Assembly (NCBI GenBank): GCA_946183925.1
Contig: CAMHDS010000024.1
Coordinates: 1 to 32,868 of the forward strand
DNA from: an uncultured Fibrobacter sp.
GTDB lineage: Bacteria > Fibrobacterota > Fibrobacteria > Fibrobacterales > Fibrobacteraceae
Direction of reading: 5' to 3'
Length of the DNA stretch: 32,868 nt
The notes below the pieces were generated by a model. The model made no database searches. It had not been told where the DNA came from and saw nothing but the letters and a program-made list of their open reading frames with translations. Below are positions 1-6,666 of the stretch, in pieces. The translations under genes were made by a program, and so were the position numbers. Every line of letters starts with the position of its first letter. Position 1 is the first letter of the stretch.

Positions 1-1252
1 GCACGTCGATGGCCTTGTCCGGCAAGAAACGTTCGCTGATGTAGCGTTCCGCCAACAGGACCGCCGCACGGACGGCGTCGGGCGTGTAACGCACCTTGTG
101 GTGGGCCTCGTACTTGGCGCGGAGCCCGTCCAGAATTAGAATAGAATCTTCGGCGTTGGGCGGATTCACCACGATGGTCTGGAAACGGCGTTCTAGGGCC
201 GCGTCCTTCTCGATGTACTTGCGGTATTCATCGATGGTGGTAGCACCTATGCACTGGAGCTCGCCTCGGGCCAGCGCCGGCTTGAAAATGTTGGAGGCGT
301 CCAGGCTGCCTTCGGAGCCGCCTGCGCCTACGATGGTGTGGAGTTCGTCGATAAAGAGGATAACGGAACTGTCCACACGCTGGAGTTCCATGATGAGACC
401 CTTGACACGTTCCTCGAACTGGCCGCGGTACTTGGTGCCCGCCACCATGGCGGCAACATCCAAAGTCACCACACGCTTGTTCATGAGGAGTTCAGGAATC
501 TTCTTCTGCACGATTTTCTGGGCCAGGCCTTCCACGATGGCGGTCTTGCCTACGCCAGGCTCGCCGATAAGGGCGGGATTGTTTTTCTTGCGGCGGCAGA
601 GGATCTGGATAAGCCGTTCGATTTCCTGCTCGCGGCCGATGATGGGGTCCAGCTTGCCTTGGCGGGCCAGGGCCGTCAGGTCTCGGCCGAAATGGTCCAG
701 GATAGGCGTCTTGGACTTGGAGCCGGGACGCCCCTGGGGGCCGCCTTGTCTCGGGCTAGAAATGGGTTCGTCGGGCTGATCGTCGGCACTGCCCCGCTTG
801 AGCTGGTCCAGGGCCTGCTGAAAGCTCTCGAAAGTCACGTTGTAGGTGGAAAGAGTGGCCGCCGCCGGAGAATCGCTCTGCTGGAGTATGGCAAGCATCA
901 AGTGCTCGGGACCGATATACTGGTCGCCTTCTTCCTTTGCAATCTTTGCGGCGTTGAACATGACCGCCTTGGTGCGGGCGGTAAAGGCCAAAAGGCCTCC
1001 GCGGTTGTCGCCGCCGATGGTCATGAGGCCGCCATCGTTGGTGAGGGCCCGCTGGACAACCTCCCCCAATTCCGCAAGGTTCACCTTCAGGGCCTTCAGG
1101 GTCTCGGAGGCATAGCCAGAATCTTCGCGGACAAGTCCCAAAAGAAGGTGTTCCACCGTAATGCTGTCGCTTCCCAGGTTTCGGGCCGCCATACGGGCCG
1201 CCTGGAGGACCGCCTTTGCCTTTGCAGAAAAAATACCGTTATTCTCAGACAT
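1..1252 (-). CDS. clpC: ClpC/ClpA-type AAA+ chaperone ATPase, N-terminal part (cut by window edge)
   Basis: This is the first about 417 codons of a class I Clp/Hsp100 ATPase, an unfoldase that normally feeds proteins to ClpP in the cytoplasm. The start ATG is at 1252-1250 (protein begins MSENNGIFSAK). The N-terminal 145 or so residues form the duplicated Clp_N fold (SITVEHLLLGLVRED, then QYIGPEHLMLAILQQ). A Pro/Gly/Ser-rich linker follows, then the first AAA+ domain with Walker A GEPGVGKTA near residue 228 and Walker B VILFIDELHT near residue 297, and the sequence continues through ALERRFQTI to the edge. The N-domain resembles ClpC more than ClpB. The middle domain, second AAA+ domain and any ClpP-binding loop lie outside the window, so ClpA or ClpB is not strictly excluded. 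An AT-rich heptamer tract lies 13 nt upstream of the start. Confidence 0.85.
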   Translation of the reverse strand, partial: MSENNGIFSAKAKAVLQAARMAARNLGSDSITVEHLLLGLVREDSGYASETLKALKVNLAELGEVVQRALTNDGGLMTIGGDNRGGLLAFTARTKAVMFNAAKIAKEEGDQYIGPEHLMLAILQQSDSPAAATLSTYNVTFESFQQALDQLKRGSADDQPDEPISSPRQGGPQGRPGSKSKTPILDHFGRDLTALARQGKLDPIIGREQEIERLIQILCRRKKNNPALIGEPGVGKTAIVEGLAQKIVQKKIPELLMNKRVVTLDVAAMVAGTKYRGQFEERVKGLIMELQRVDSSVILFIDELHTIVGAGGSEGSLDASNIFKPALARGELQCIGATTIDEYRKYIEKDAALERRFQTIVVNPPNAEDSILILDGLRAKYEAHHKVRYTPDAVRAAVLLAERYISERFLPDKAIDV

Positions 1253-1264
1253 ATTGTTAATTAT

Positions 1265-1292
1265 GAATTCGGAGTTCGGAATTCGGAATTAG
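1265..1292. repeat. Heptamer-phased tract, GAATTNG class (site A)
   Basis: Four consecutive 7-bp units read GAATTCG, GAGTTCG, GAATTCG, GAATTAG in exact 7-bp phase. The tract lies in the gap between lolD and the clp gene, 13 nt from the clp start codon. Confidence 0.75.
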
Positions 1293-1323
1293 ATTTTTAG
1301 ACAATATAATTTTTTTTAGAGTC

Positions 1324-1358
1324 AATTCCTAATTCATACTTCCTAATTCGGAATTATT
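1324..1358. repeat. Heptamer-phased tract, GAATTNG class (site B)
   Basis: Five 7-bp units read AATTCCT, AATTCAT, ACTTCCT, AATTCGG, AATTATT. This is the reverse-complement form of the site A unit. The last unit runs over the lolD stop codon (1356-1354). Confidence 0.7.
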
Positions 1359-2025
1359 GAATCACTCCGCCGTGCATCACGACCCTGCGTTTGGCGAAAC
1401 TCGCCAATTTTTCGTCGTGGGTCACGATGAGGAAGGCCTGATTGAACTTTTCGTTCAGTTCGCCAATCAGCTCGTTGAGCATCTGGGAATTGGCCTCGTC
1501 CAGGTTGCCGCTGGGTTCGTCGGCCAGCACCAAATCAGGATGGTTCATGAGGGCACGGGCGATGGCCACACGCTGGCGTTCGCCGCCACTGAGTTCCCTG
1601 GGCAAGTGTTTGAGGCGGTCCTTGAGACCCACCGTTTCCAACAGCATGGCGGCACGCTCCTTGCATTCCGCCTCGGAGGTTCCCAAGATGCGGCCCGGAA
1701 CGCAGACGTTCTCGATGGCCGTAAATTCACTGAGCAAGTGGTGGAACTGGAAAACAAAACCTACCTGCACCCGGTGGTACATGTCCCGCTCCTGGCTGCT
1801 GAACTTGGAAAGGGGCTTGCCCTTGAAAAGGATTTCACCGGAAGTGGGCGTGTCCAGCATGCCCACCAGGTTCAAGAAGGTGGACTTGCCCGACCCCGAA
1901 GAACCGGTGAGAGCCACCAGCTCGCCCGCTTCCATGGAAAAGTTTACACCCTTGAGAATTTCAAGGTCTTCACCCGTTTCGGAGAACACCCGCCGGAGGT
2001 CGACTGTCTGTAATAAACTACTCAT
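1354..2025 (-). CDS. lolD: LolD-like lipoprotein-releasing ABC transporter ATPase
   Basis: ATP-binding subunit of the Lol system, which extracts lipoproteins from the inner membrane for transfer to the outer membrane. The 223-residue protein (MSSLLQTVDLRRVF...) has Walker A GSSGSGKST, Q-loop FVFQFHHLL, signature LSGGERQ, Walker B LVLADEP and H-loop VTHDE. This length and the FHHLL Q-loop region fit the LolD/MacB-type family. The start chosen is the ATG at 2025: it lies inside the last codons of the upstream permease (8-bp overlap, ATGAGTAG), typical of translational coupling, and it gives the usual LolD N-terminus. A longer reading to 2112 would lie wholly inside the permease gene. FtsE-like or MacB-like roles are less likely given the LolC/E partner. 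Confidence 0.9.
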   Translation of the reverse strand: MSSLLQTVDLRRVFSETGEDLEILKGVNFSMEAGELVALTGSSGSGKSTFLNLVGMLDTPTSGEILFKGKPLSKFSSQERDMYHRVQVGFVFQFHHLLSEFTAIENVCVPGRILGTSEAECKERAAMLLETVGLKDRLKHLPRELSGGERQRVAIARALMNHPDLVLADEPSGNLDEANSQMLNELIGELNEKFNQAFLIVTHDEKLASFAKRRVVMHGGVIQ

Positions 2026-3268
2026 GTCTAATCGCTCCCACGGGGTCAAGCCTGCTTGCCTTCCAGGCGGGCAAAATCGTCGCCAGGACGCAGAGGGCAA
2101 TTCCGATAACAAAAATCAAGACCACATCTATCAGGTGCACCGAAATCGGGAAGTACGGAATCACGTAGACATCGCCAGGGAGCTTGATAAAGTGATAGGC
2201 CTCCTGCAGTTTGCAAAGCACAATACCGATGGTGCCGCCCACAATGGTACCGCCCACGCCAATGAAACTGCCCATGAGCATGAACACCCGCATAATTCCT
2301 GCCTTGCCGAGGCCCATGCTGCGGAGGATGCCGATTTCCTTGGTCTTGTCGATGACCACCATGATCAGTGAACTGATAATGTTAAATGCCGCCACCAGAA
2401 TGATGAGGCAGATGACTGCCGCCACAATGAATTTTTCGTAGTTCATCCACTTGAGGAGCGTGATGTTTTTTGCCTTCCAGTCGATAACGTAGTAGGGGTA
2501 CCTGAGCCAGGTTGCAATCAGTGCAACACTCTCCTCCGCAAGCCAGTGATTCTGGATGCGGAACTGAATTCCAGTAACGGCGTCTCCCATAGCCAGGAGT
2601 TTTTGCAGTTCAGGGATTCCCACATAGGCCAGGTTTCCGTCGTATTCGTAAGTGCCGGTCTCGAAAATGCCGCTAACCACGCACATCATCATCTTGGGGC
2701 CGCCAGAAGTCATCATCTCGTCTGGGCTCTGGAAAGTCTGGAGCACCAGCTTGTCACCCACCACCACCCGGAGGCGGTTAGCCAGGCCCGACCCGAGAAT
2801 CACCCCCGGACGGCGTGTGCCGCCCATGTCTTCCAGGCTATCTACAGAGTAACTGCCCCACTTAATGGACTTGTGGATGTCGGTGACGTTCTTCGCCGTT
2901 TCCGGGTCGATACCGTAAATCACGATTCCGTCGTTTACCTTCTTGGAACTAATTCCCACTTTATAAATGATGAAGGGAGACGCTGCAACAACAGAGGAAT
3001 CCCGGGTCTTTACTTCATTAATCAGGCTGTCGTAGGCGGTAATGGGCTCGCCGTTGTATGCCATCAGCTCGAAGTGAGCGTCTTTGCCGATCATCTGGGC
3101 AGTCACTTCTTCTTCGAAACCGTTTACTGCAGCAAGGGCCACCACCAGCGCAAACACGCCGATGGAGACTCCTAGCATACTGAAAATGCCAATAAGCGAG
3201 ACAAAGAGACTCTTACGCTGAGCCCCTAAGTAACGCCAGGCAATTAGAAGTTCGAGTTTGCGTATCAT
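2018..3268 (-). CDS. LolC/LolE-family lipoprotein-releasing permease
   Basis: A 416-residue inner-membrane permease of the FtsX/LolC/LolE family. The N-terminus (IAWRYLGAQRKSLFVSLIGIFSMLGVSIGVFALVVALA) is the typical cytoplasmic lead and first membrane helix. A periplasmic MacB-PCD-like domain of about 220 residues follows. Three more membrane helices lie near residues 278-305, 325-355 and 380-405, and the protein ends DPVGAIRHE, a family hallmark. It overlaps lolD by 8 bp and would form the membrane part of a LolD-containing complex. LolC versus LolE cannot be decided, and only one permease gene is present, as in bacteria with a single LolF-like subunit. No Shine-Dalgarno is visible: heptamer repeats directly abut the start codon. 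Confidence 0.88.
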   Translation of the reverse strand: MIRKLELLIAWRYLGAQRKSLFVSLIGIFSMLGVSIGVFALVVALAAVNGFEEEVTAQMIGKDAHFELMAYNGEPITAYDSLINEVKTRDSSVVAASPFIIYKVGISSKKVNDGIVIYGIDPETAKNVTDIHKSIKWGSYSVDSLEDMGGTRRPGVILGSGLANRLRVVVGDKLVLQTFQSPDEMMTSGGPKMMMCVVSGIFETGTYEYDGNLAYVGIPELQKLLAMGDAVTGIQFRIQNHWLAEESVALIATWLRYPYYVIDWKAKNITLLKWMNYEKFIVAAVICLIILVAAFNIISSLIMVVIDKTKEIGILRSMGLGKAGIMRVFMLMGSFIGVGGTIVGGTIGIVLCKLQEAYHFIKLPGDVYVIPYFPISVHLIDVVLIFVIGIALCVLATILPAWKASRLDPVGAIRHE

Positions 3269-3269
3269 A

Positions 3270-3318
3270 GACGAGAGACGAGAGAAAGTGGTTAGTGGTT
3301 GGTGGTTAGTGATTAGGA
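3270..3318. repeat. Heptamer-phased tract, AGTGGTT class (site C)
   Basis: Seven 7-bp steps fill the whole gap between two genes: GACGAGA twice, GAAAGTG, GTTAGTG, GTTGGTG, GTTAGTG, ATTAGGA. One end is 1 nt from the lolC/E start codon (3268). The other overlaps the stop codon (3315-3313) of the four-helix-bundle gene. Confidence 0.8.
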
Positions 3319-3684
3319 TTCTTTGGACTTGAAATTCTGCTTTTCCTTGAGTTTGGCCAGCATCTTTCCAACCTCATCTAATGAACTTTTTAACAAAGAT
3401 ATCTCTGAATTTGAAGCTAGCCCTACACGTTCACACAAAATCAGTTGCGTTTCAAGTTCGGCTTTAGATCCTAAAGAAATTCCTAAAAAATGAGCAAACT
3501 CTTTTTTAGACTTTCGCCCCTCACCTTCTGCAATATTACTTGCTATAGAAACAGAAGCTCGCCGCATTTGAGATACAAGTCCAAACAATTCCTCTTTAGG
3601 AAACTGTTTTGTCAATTGGTAAACAGCGACTGTTAAATCAATCGCTTTTTGCCAAACAACTAAGTCCTTATAACTCTGGGCCAT
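3313..3684 (-). CDS. Four-helix-bundle protein (23S rRNA intervening-sequence protein family)
   Basis: A 123-residue protein beginning MAQSYKDLVVWQKAIDL, with LFGLVSQMRRASVSIASNIAEG in the middle and KAELETQLILCERVGL later. These are the signatures of the small four-helix-bundle family first found in 23S rRNA intervening sequences (TIGR02436) but common as stand-alone genes. The molecular function of the family is not established. It lies between lysS and the Lol genes, with heptamer tracts on both sides and a weak AGG about 7 nt before the start. Its AT-richer codon use compared with its neighbours is visible by eye and fits the sporadic, probably mobile distribution of the family; transfer is an inference. 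Confidence 0.85.
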   Translation of the reverse strand: MAQSYKDLVVWQKAIDLTVAVYQLTKQFPKEELFGLVSQMRRASVSIASNIAEGEGRKSKKEFAHFLGISLGSKAELETQLILCERVGLASNSEISLLKSSLDEVGKMLAKLKEKQNFKSKES

Positions 3685-3705
3685 TGCAAACCTGAACGCA
3701 ATCCT

Positions 3706-3726
3706 GTTTACTAACCACTGTTTACT
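3706..3726. repeat. Heptamer-phased tract, AGTGGTT class (site D)
   Basis: Three units read GTTTACT, AACCACT, GTTTACT. AACCACT is the reverse complement of the AGTGGTT unit seen at sites C and E. The tract lies between the lysS end and the four-helix-bundle gene. Confidence 0.65.
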
Positions 3727-3757
3727 GAGAGCAGCTAGGCTCTGCCTAGCAGCTCTC
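3727..3757 (-). terminator. Long hairpin over the lysS stop codon, possible terminator
   Basis: Two 14-base arms (GAGAGCAGCTAGGC and GCCTAGCAGCTCTC on the plus strand) pair with one A-A mismatch around a 3-base loop. The lysS stop codon TAG (3748-3746) lies inside one arm. There is no U-tract, so intrinsic termination is doubtful; it could protect the mRNA 3' end instead. Confidence 0.4.
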
Positions 3758-5254
3758 CGGCTTCATCAGCGGGAACAGCTGCACGTCGCGGATGGTCTGC
3801 TGGTTGGTGAGGAGCATGACCATGCGGTCGATGCCGAAGCCCACGCCACCGGTAGGCGGAAGGCCACTTTCAATCGCGTGCATGAAGTTCTCGTCCATCG
3901 GGTGGGTTTCGCCTTCGCCACCGCGGCCGCGGCGCACCTGGTCTTCCAGGAGCTCACGCTGACGGATGGGGTCGTTAAGTTCGGTATAGGCGTTGCCCAG
4001 CTCCCATCCGTTAGCGTAGGGCTCGAACTGTTCGATGAGCCCTTCGATGGTGCGGTGCTTCTTGCAGAGCGGGGTGCTTTCGGTGGGCATATCCTTGATG
4101 AAGGTGGGCTGGATGAGCTTATCTTCCACGGTGAGCTCGAACAGTTCGAGGATACCGCGGCCGCGGCTGAATTCGCCATCCAAGTGACCGCCCAGTTCTT
4201 CCATCTTGGCCTTGATCTCGTCGTCGCTCATGTCATTGACCTTGAGTCCGCCAAACTTTTCGATGGCTTCAATCATGCTGTAACGAGGCCATGGAGCCTT
4301 GAAGTCGATTTCCTTGCCCTGATAGTCAATCTTGGTGGTGCCGTTGGCCGCAATGCAGGCGCGTTCGTAGATATTTTCGAAGTGCACCATCATGTCGTTG
4401 TAGTCGGCGTAGGCTTCGTAGAATTCGAGGCCGGTGAATTCCGGGCTGTGGGTACGGTCCATGCCTTCGTTACGGAAGTTCTTGGAGAATTCGAAAACCT
4501 TTTCCATGCCGCCCACGATGCAGCGCTTCAGGTAGAGTTCCGGAGCCACGCGCAGGTAGAGCGTCATGTCGCAGGCGTTGTGGTGCGTGGTGAACGGGCG
4601 GGCGTTCGCGCCACCGTAAATCGGCTGGAGCGTCGGGGTCTCGACCTCGATGAATCCCTTTTCGATCAGGTATTCGCGGATAGCCTGCAGAATCTTGAAG
4701 CGCTTGATGAACACGTCCTTCACGTCGTCGTTCAGGGCCATGTCAATGTAGCGCTGGCGGTAGCGGGTGTCCACGTCAGCAAATTCGTTGAACACGACCT
4801 TGTTGCCGTTCTCGTCCACCTTTTCCTTCGCGACCGGGAGCGGGCGCACGGCCTTCGAAAGCATCGTCACCTTCTTCACATGCACGGAGTATTCGCCCGT
4901 CTGCGTCTCGAACATGAAGCCGTTCACGCCGATAAAGTCACCGAGGTCGGTCATCTTGACGATTTCGTAGTTCTCCTCGCCCACCTCGTCGCGGGCGACG
5001 ACTACCTGGAGGCGGCCATAGCGGTCCTTCAGGTGCATAAAGCACATCTTTCCCTTGCGGTTGAAACGGACCACGCGGCCGGCAAAGGCGACTTCCTCGC
5101 CCGACGCCATCAGGGCATCCTTGTTTTCTTTCAGGGTCTTGGAATCGTGCGTGCGGTTGAACTTGTGCGGATAAGCCTCCACACCCATTTCCTTGAACTT
5201 CGCAAGCTTCGCGAGGCGAGCCTGCACCTGGTCATTCATGTCTTGCATTGCCAT
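3746..5254 (-). CDS. lysS: Lysyl-tRNA synthetase, class II
   Basis: Charges tRNA-Lys with lysine in the cytoplasm. The 502-residue protein has an N-terminal OB-fold anticodon-binding domain (VAFAGRVVRFNRKGKMCFMHL) and then the class II core. Motif 1 is around EYLIEKGFIEVETPTL, motif 2 is FRNEGMDRTHSPEFT near residue 260, and motif 3 is GVGFGIDRMVMLL near residue 470, followed by TIRDVQLFPLMKPE. Length and motif order match bacterial LysS. The start at 5254 (MAMQDMNDQ) is chosen because AAGGA lies 8 nt upstream and because the extra 35 residues of a longer reading have no family counterpart. It is probably transcribed from its own promoter in the 151-bp gap upstream. Confidence 0.96.
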   Translation of the reverse strand: MAMQDMNDQVQARLAKLAKFKEMGVEAYPHKFNRTHDSKTLKENKDALMASGEEVAFAGRVVRFNRKGKMCFMHLKDRYGRLQVVVARDEVGEENYEIVKMTDLGDFIGVNGFMFETQTGEYSVHVKKVTMLSKAVRPLPVAKEKVDENGNKVVFNEFADVDTRYRQRYIDMALNDDVKDVFIKRFKILQAIREYLIEKGFIEVETPTLQPIYGGANARPFTTHHNACDMTLYLRVAPELYLKRCIVGGMEKVFEFSKNFRNEGMDRTHSPEFTGLEFYEAYADYNDMMVHFENIYERACIAANGTTKIDYQGKEIDFKAPWPRYSMIEAIEKFGGLKVNDMSDDEIKAKMEELGGHLDGEFSRGRGILELFELTVEDKLIQPTFIKDMPTESTPLCKKHRTIEGLIEQFEPYANGWELGNAYTELNDPIRQRELLEDQVRRGRGGEGETHPMDENFMHAIESGLPPTGGVGFGIDRMVMLLTNQQTIRDVQLFPLMKPESC

Positions 5255-5405
5255 AATAGAATCCTTTAAATTTTTACGGCGAAAATTTAGAAATTTCATC
5301 TCTACGTCATGCCCGATCCAGTCGGCCATCTCCCTTTTATTAGGGTATAAACCCTTCAAAAATAGAAGATTCCCGCCTTCGCAGAAGCAACAGTTTAAGG
5401 GGAAA
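5255..5405 (-). promoter_or_regulatory. lysS upstream region
   Basis: This 151-bp gap between the OppD-like gene and lysS holds a Shine-Dalgarno (AAGGA) for lysS and a small inverted repeat (GGGTATAAACCC-like, about 5348-5359). A lysS promoter is expected here, but no convincing -35/-10 pair could be picked by eye. No tRNA or ORF was found, and no heptamer repeat. Confidence 0.35.
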
Positions 5406-6398
5406 TTAAATTTTGAAACAATAGGCTTCGTGGGTGCCGACCTTGACGCAAGGCGGGACTTCAGCCGTTAGGCAAGGCTTGTCGCACAATTCGCAGCGGT
5501 CCGCAAAGCGGCAACCCTGTACAAAATCCCTGGCATGGGGCACCTGCCCCGGAATAGAGCGCAAGGTTCCAAGATCTTCGTGGCTTTCGGGAATGGCCGA
5601 AAGGAGCCCTCGGGTATAGGGGTGCATAGGCGAAGAGATAACTTCGCTAGTGGCCCCTATCTCAACAACACGGCCGGCATACATCACAGCCATGCGTTCT
5701 GCATACTGGGAAACAATTCCCATGTTGTGGGTAATCAGGAGTACCGCCGTCCCCGTAGTTTTGGCCAAGTCCTTCAGCACTGCAAGGACCTGTGCCTGGA
5801 CAGTCACATCCAGGGCCGTAGTAGGCTCGTCGGCGATAATCAGCTTGGGTTTCGGGAGCAGCGCCATCACAATGCAGATACGCTGGAGCATGCCGCCCGA
5901 AAGCTCGTGAGGGTATGAATCCAGCACGCGGTCAATGTCCTTGAAGCCCGCCAGAGCAAGCATGTTCCGGATTTCGGACATGGGATCGGCGCACTTCCTT
6001 TCGCAGAACTTGAACACTTCCAGGAGCTGTTTCTTGATAGTCAGTACCGGATTCAAGGCCTGCATGGGCTCCTGAAAAATACAGGATATTTCAGAACCGC
6101 GAACCCGCTGCATCTCCTTCAGGGAAATTTTAGTCAGGTCAATCGTTTCGCCGCCATCACGACGCAACAGCACAGAGCCTCCAACCACCTTCGCCGAAGG
6201 CGTGGGCAAGAGCCGCAAAATGGCCATGGCGGTAACGCTCTTGCCGCAACCGGACTCCCCCACCAAGGCAAAAAATTCACCGTCGTCAATATAAAAGCTG
6301 ATCCGGTCCGTTACCTGGACGGGTGTTGCCGCCGGTTCTCCATTTTTGTGATGGCCAAATGCAACGGACAGGTCGTTTATATCAAGCAGGTGTGACAT
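5406..6398 (-). CDS. OppD/DppD-like peptide ABC transporter ATPase
   Basis: A 330-residue ATP-binding subunit of the oligopeptide/dipeptide/nickel import family (PepT). It has Walker A GESGCGKSVT, Q-loop IFQEPMQALNP, signature LSGGMLQR, Walker B LIIADEPTTALD and H-loop ITHNMG. The C-terminal extension of the family is complete (HPYTRGLLSAIP, then GCRFADRCELCDKPC with its cysteine cluster). It would power peptide uptake together with the YejE-like permease encoded just upstream; no substrate-binding protein, second permease or second ATPase is present here, so the set is incomplete in this window. No Shine-Dalgarno is seen: five heptamers sit 1 nt before the ATG. YejF would carry two ATPase halves, and this protein has one. 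Confidence 0.9.
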   Translation of the reverse strand: MSHLLDINDLSVAFGHHKNGEPAATPVQVTDRISFYIDDGEFFALVGESGCGKSVTAMAILRLLPTPSAKVVGGSVLLRRDGGETIDLTKISLKEMQRVRGSEISCIFQEPMQALNPVLTIKKQLLEVFKFCERKCADPMSEIRNMLALAGFKDIDRVLDSYPHELSGGMLQRICIVMALLPKPKLIIADEPTTALDVTVQAQVLAVLKDLAKTTGTAVLLITHNMGIVSQYAERMAVMYAGRVVEIGATSEVISSPMHPYTRGLLSAIPESHEDLGTLRSIPGQVPHARDFVQGCRFADRCELCDKPCLTAEVPPCVKVGTHEAYCFKI

Positions 6399-6399
6399 G

Positions 6400-6434
6400 G
6401 TCAGTGGTTAGTGGTTGGTGGTTAGTGGTTAGTG
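6400..6434. repeat. Heptamer-phased tract, AGTGGTT class (site E)
   Basis: Five perfect-phase 7-bp units: GTCAGTG, GTTAGTG, GTTGGTG, GTTAGTG, GTTAGTG. The tract ends 1 nt from the OppD-like start codon and so occupies the place of its ribosome binding site. Confidence 0.85.
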
Positions 6435-6440
6435 CGAGGC

Positions 6441-6514
6441 ATGAGATATGGATTGTGGAATGTGAAATTTTCCTTTAGGAAGAGACTTTCTTAATCTCAC
6501 ATTTCTCATTACAC
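6441..6514. repeat. Inverted pair of heptamer tracts, GTGRAAT class (site E2)
   Basis: On the plus strand 6441-6468 reads ATGAGAT, ATGGATT, GTGGAAT, GTGAAAT. On the minus strand 6514-6494 reads GTGTAAT, GAGAAAT, GTGAGAT. The two tracts face each other about 25 nt apart and could pair in part. This is a third unit class next to the site E tract. Confidence 0.55.
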
Positions 6515-6518
6515 ACTA

Positions 6519-6545
6519 TTCATATCGGTCTCCCGACTTCGGATC
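6519..6545. repeat. 27-bp direct repeat, copy 1 (duplicate of permease gene 3' end)
   Basis: It matches 6670-6696 at 26 of 27 positions and is separated from it by 124 bp. Read on the minus strand it again encodes DPKSGDRYE-stop, the C-terminal residues of the YejE-like permease, although it lies downstream of that gene's real stop codon. Confidence 0.9.
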
Positions 6546-6558
6546 TTTATGAGACTCC

Positions 6559-6599
6559 GCAATCGACTCAATGAAAAAAATACTCCTGTAGTCGATTGC
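6559..6599. repeat. Inverted repeat in intergenic element
   Basis: The perfect 10-base arms GCAATCGACT (6559-6568) and AGTCGATTGC (6590-6599) flank a 21-base A-rich loop. A further partial copy of one arm, AGTCGATT, lies at 6655-6662. Confidence 0.8.
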
Positions 6600-6610
6600 T
6601 CCGCGCTTCC

Positions 6611-6632
6611 ACGGCTCGTTAATACGAGCCGT
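6611..6632. repeat. Perfect hairpin in intergenic element
   Basis: The 9-base arms ACGGCTCGT and ACGAGCCGT flank a TAAT loop, and TTT follows on the plus strand. It resembles a plus-strand terminator, but no plus-strand gene precedes it. It is better read as part of the repeat element bounded by the 27-bp direct repeats. Confidence 0.7.
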
Positions 6633-6666
6633 TTTCGCTTGGCATGGATCCTTCAGTCGATTCTCA

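Noticed and set aside
338..1300. 320-codon plus-strand open frame at the left end
   Set aside because: Antisense to the Clp ATPase, which has clear Walker motifs on the minus strand.
3878..5269. 463-codon open frame on the plus strand
   Set aside because: It is the antisense shadow of lysS, whose full motif set is on the minus strand. The translation shows no family features.
6400..6545. Possible CRISPR array in the repeat-rich gap
   Set aside because: Units are 7 bp in phase without unique spacers of constant length, and no cas gene is present.
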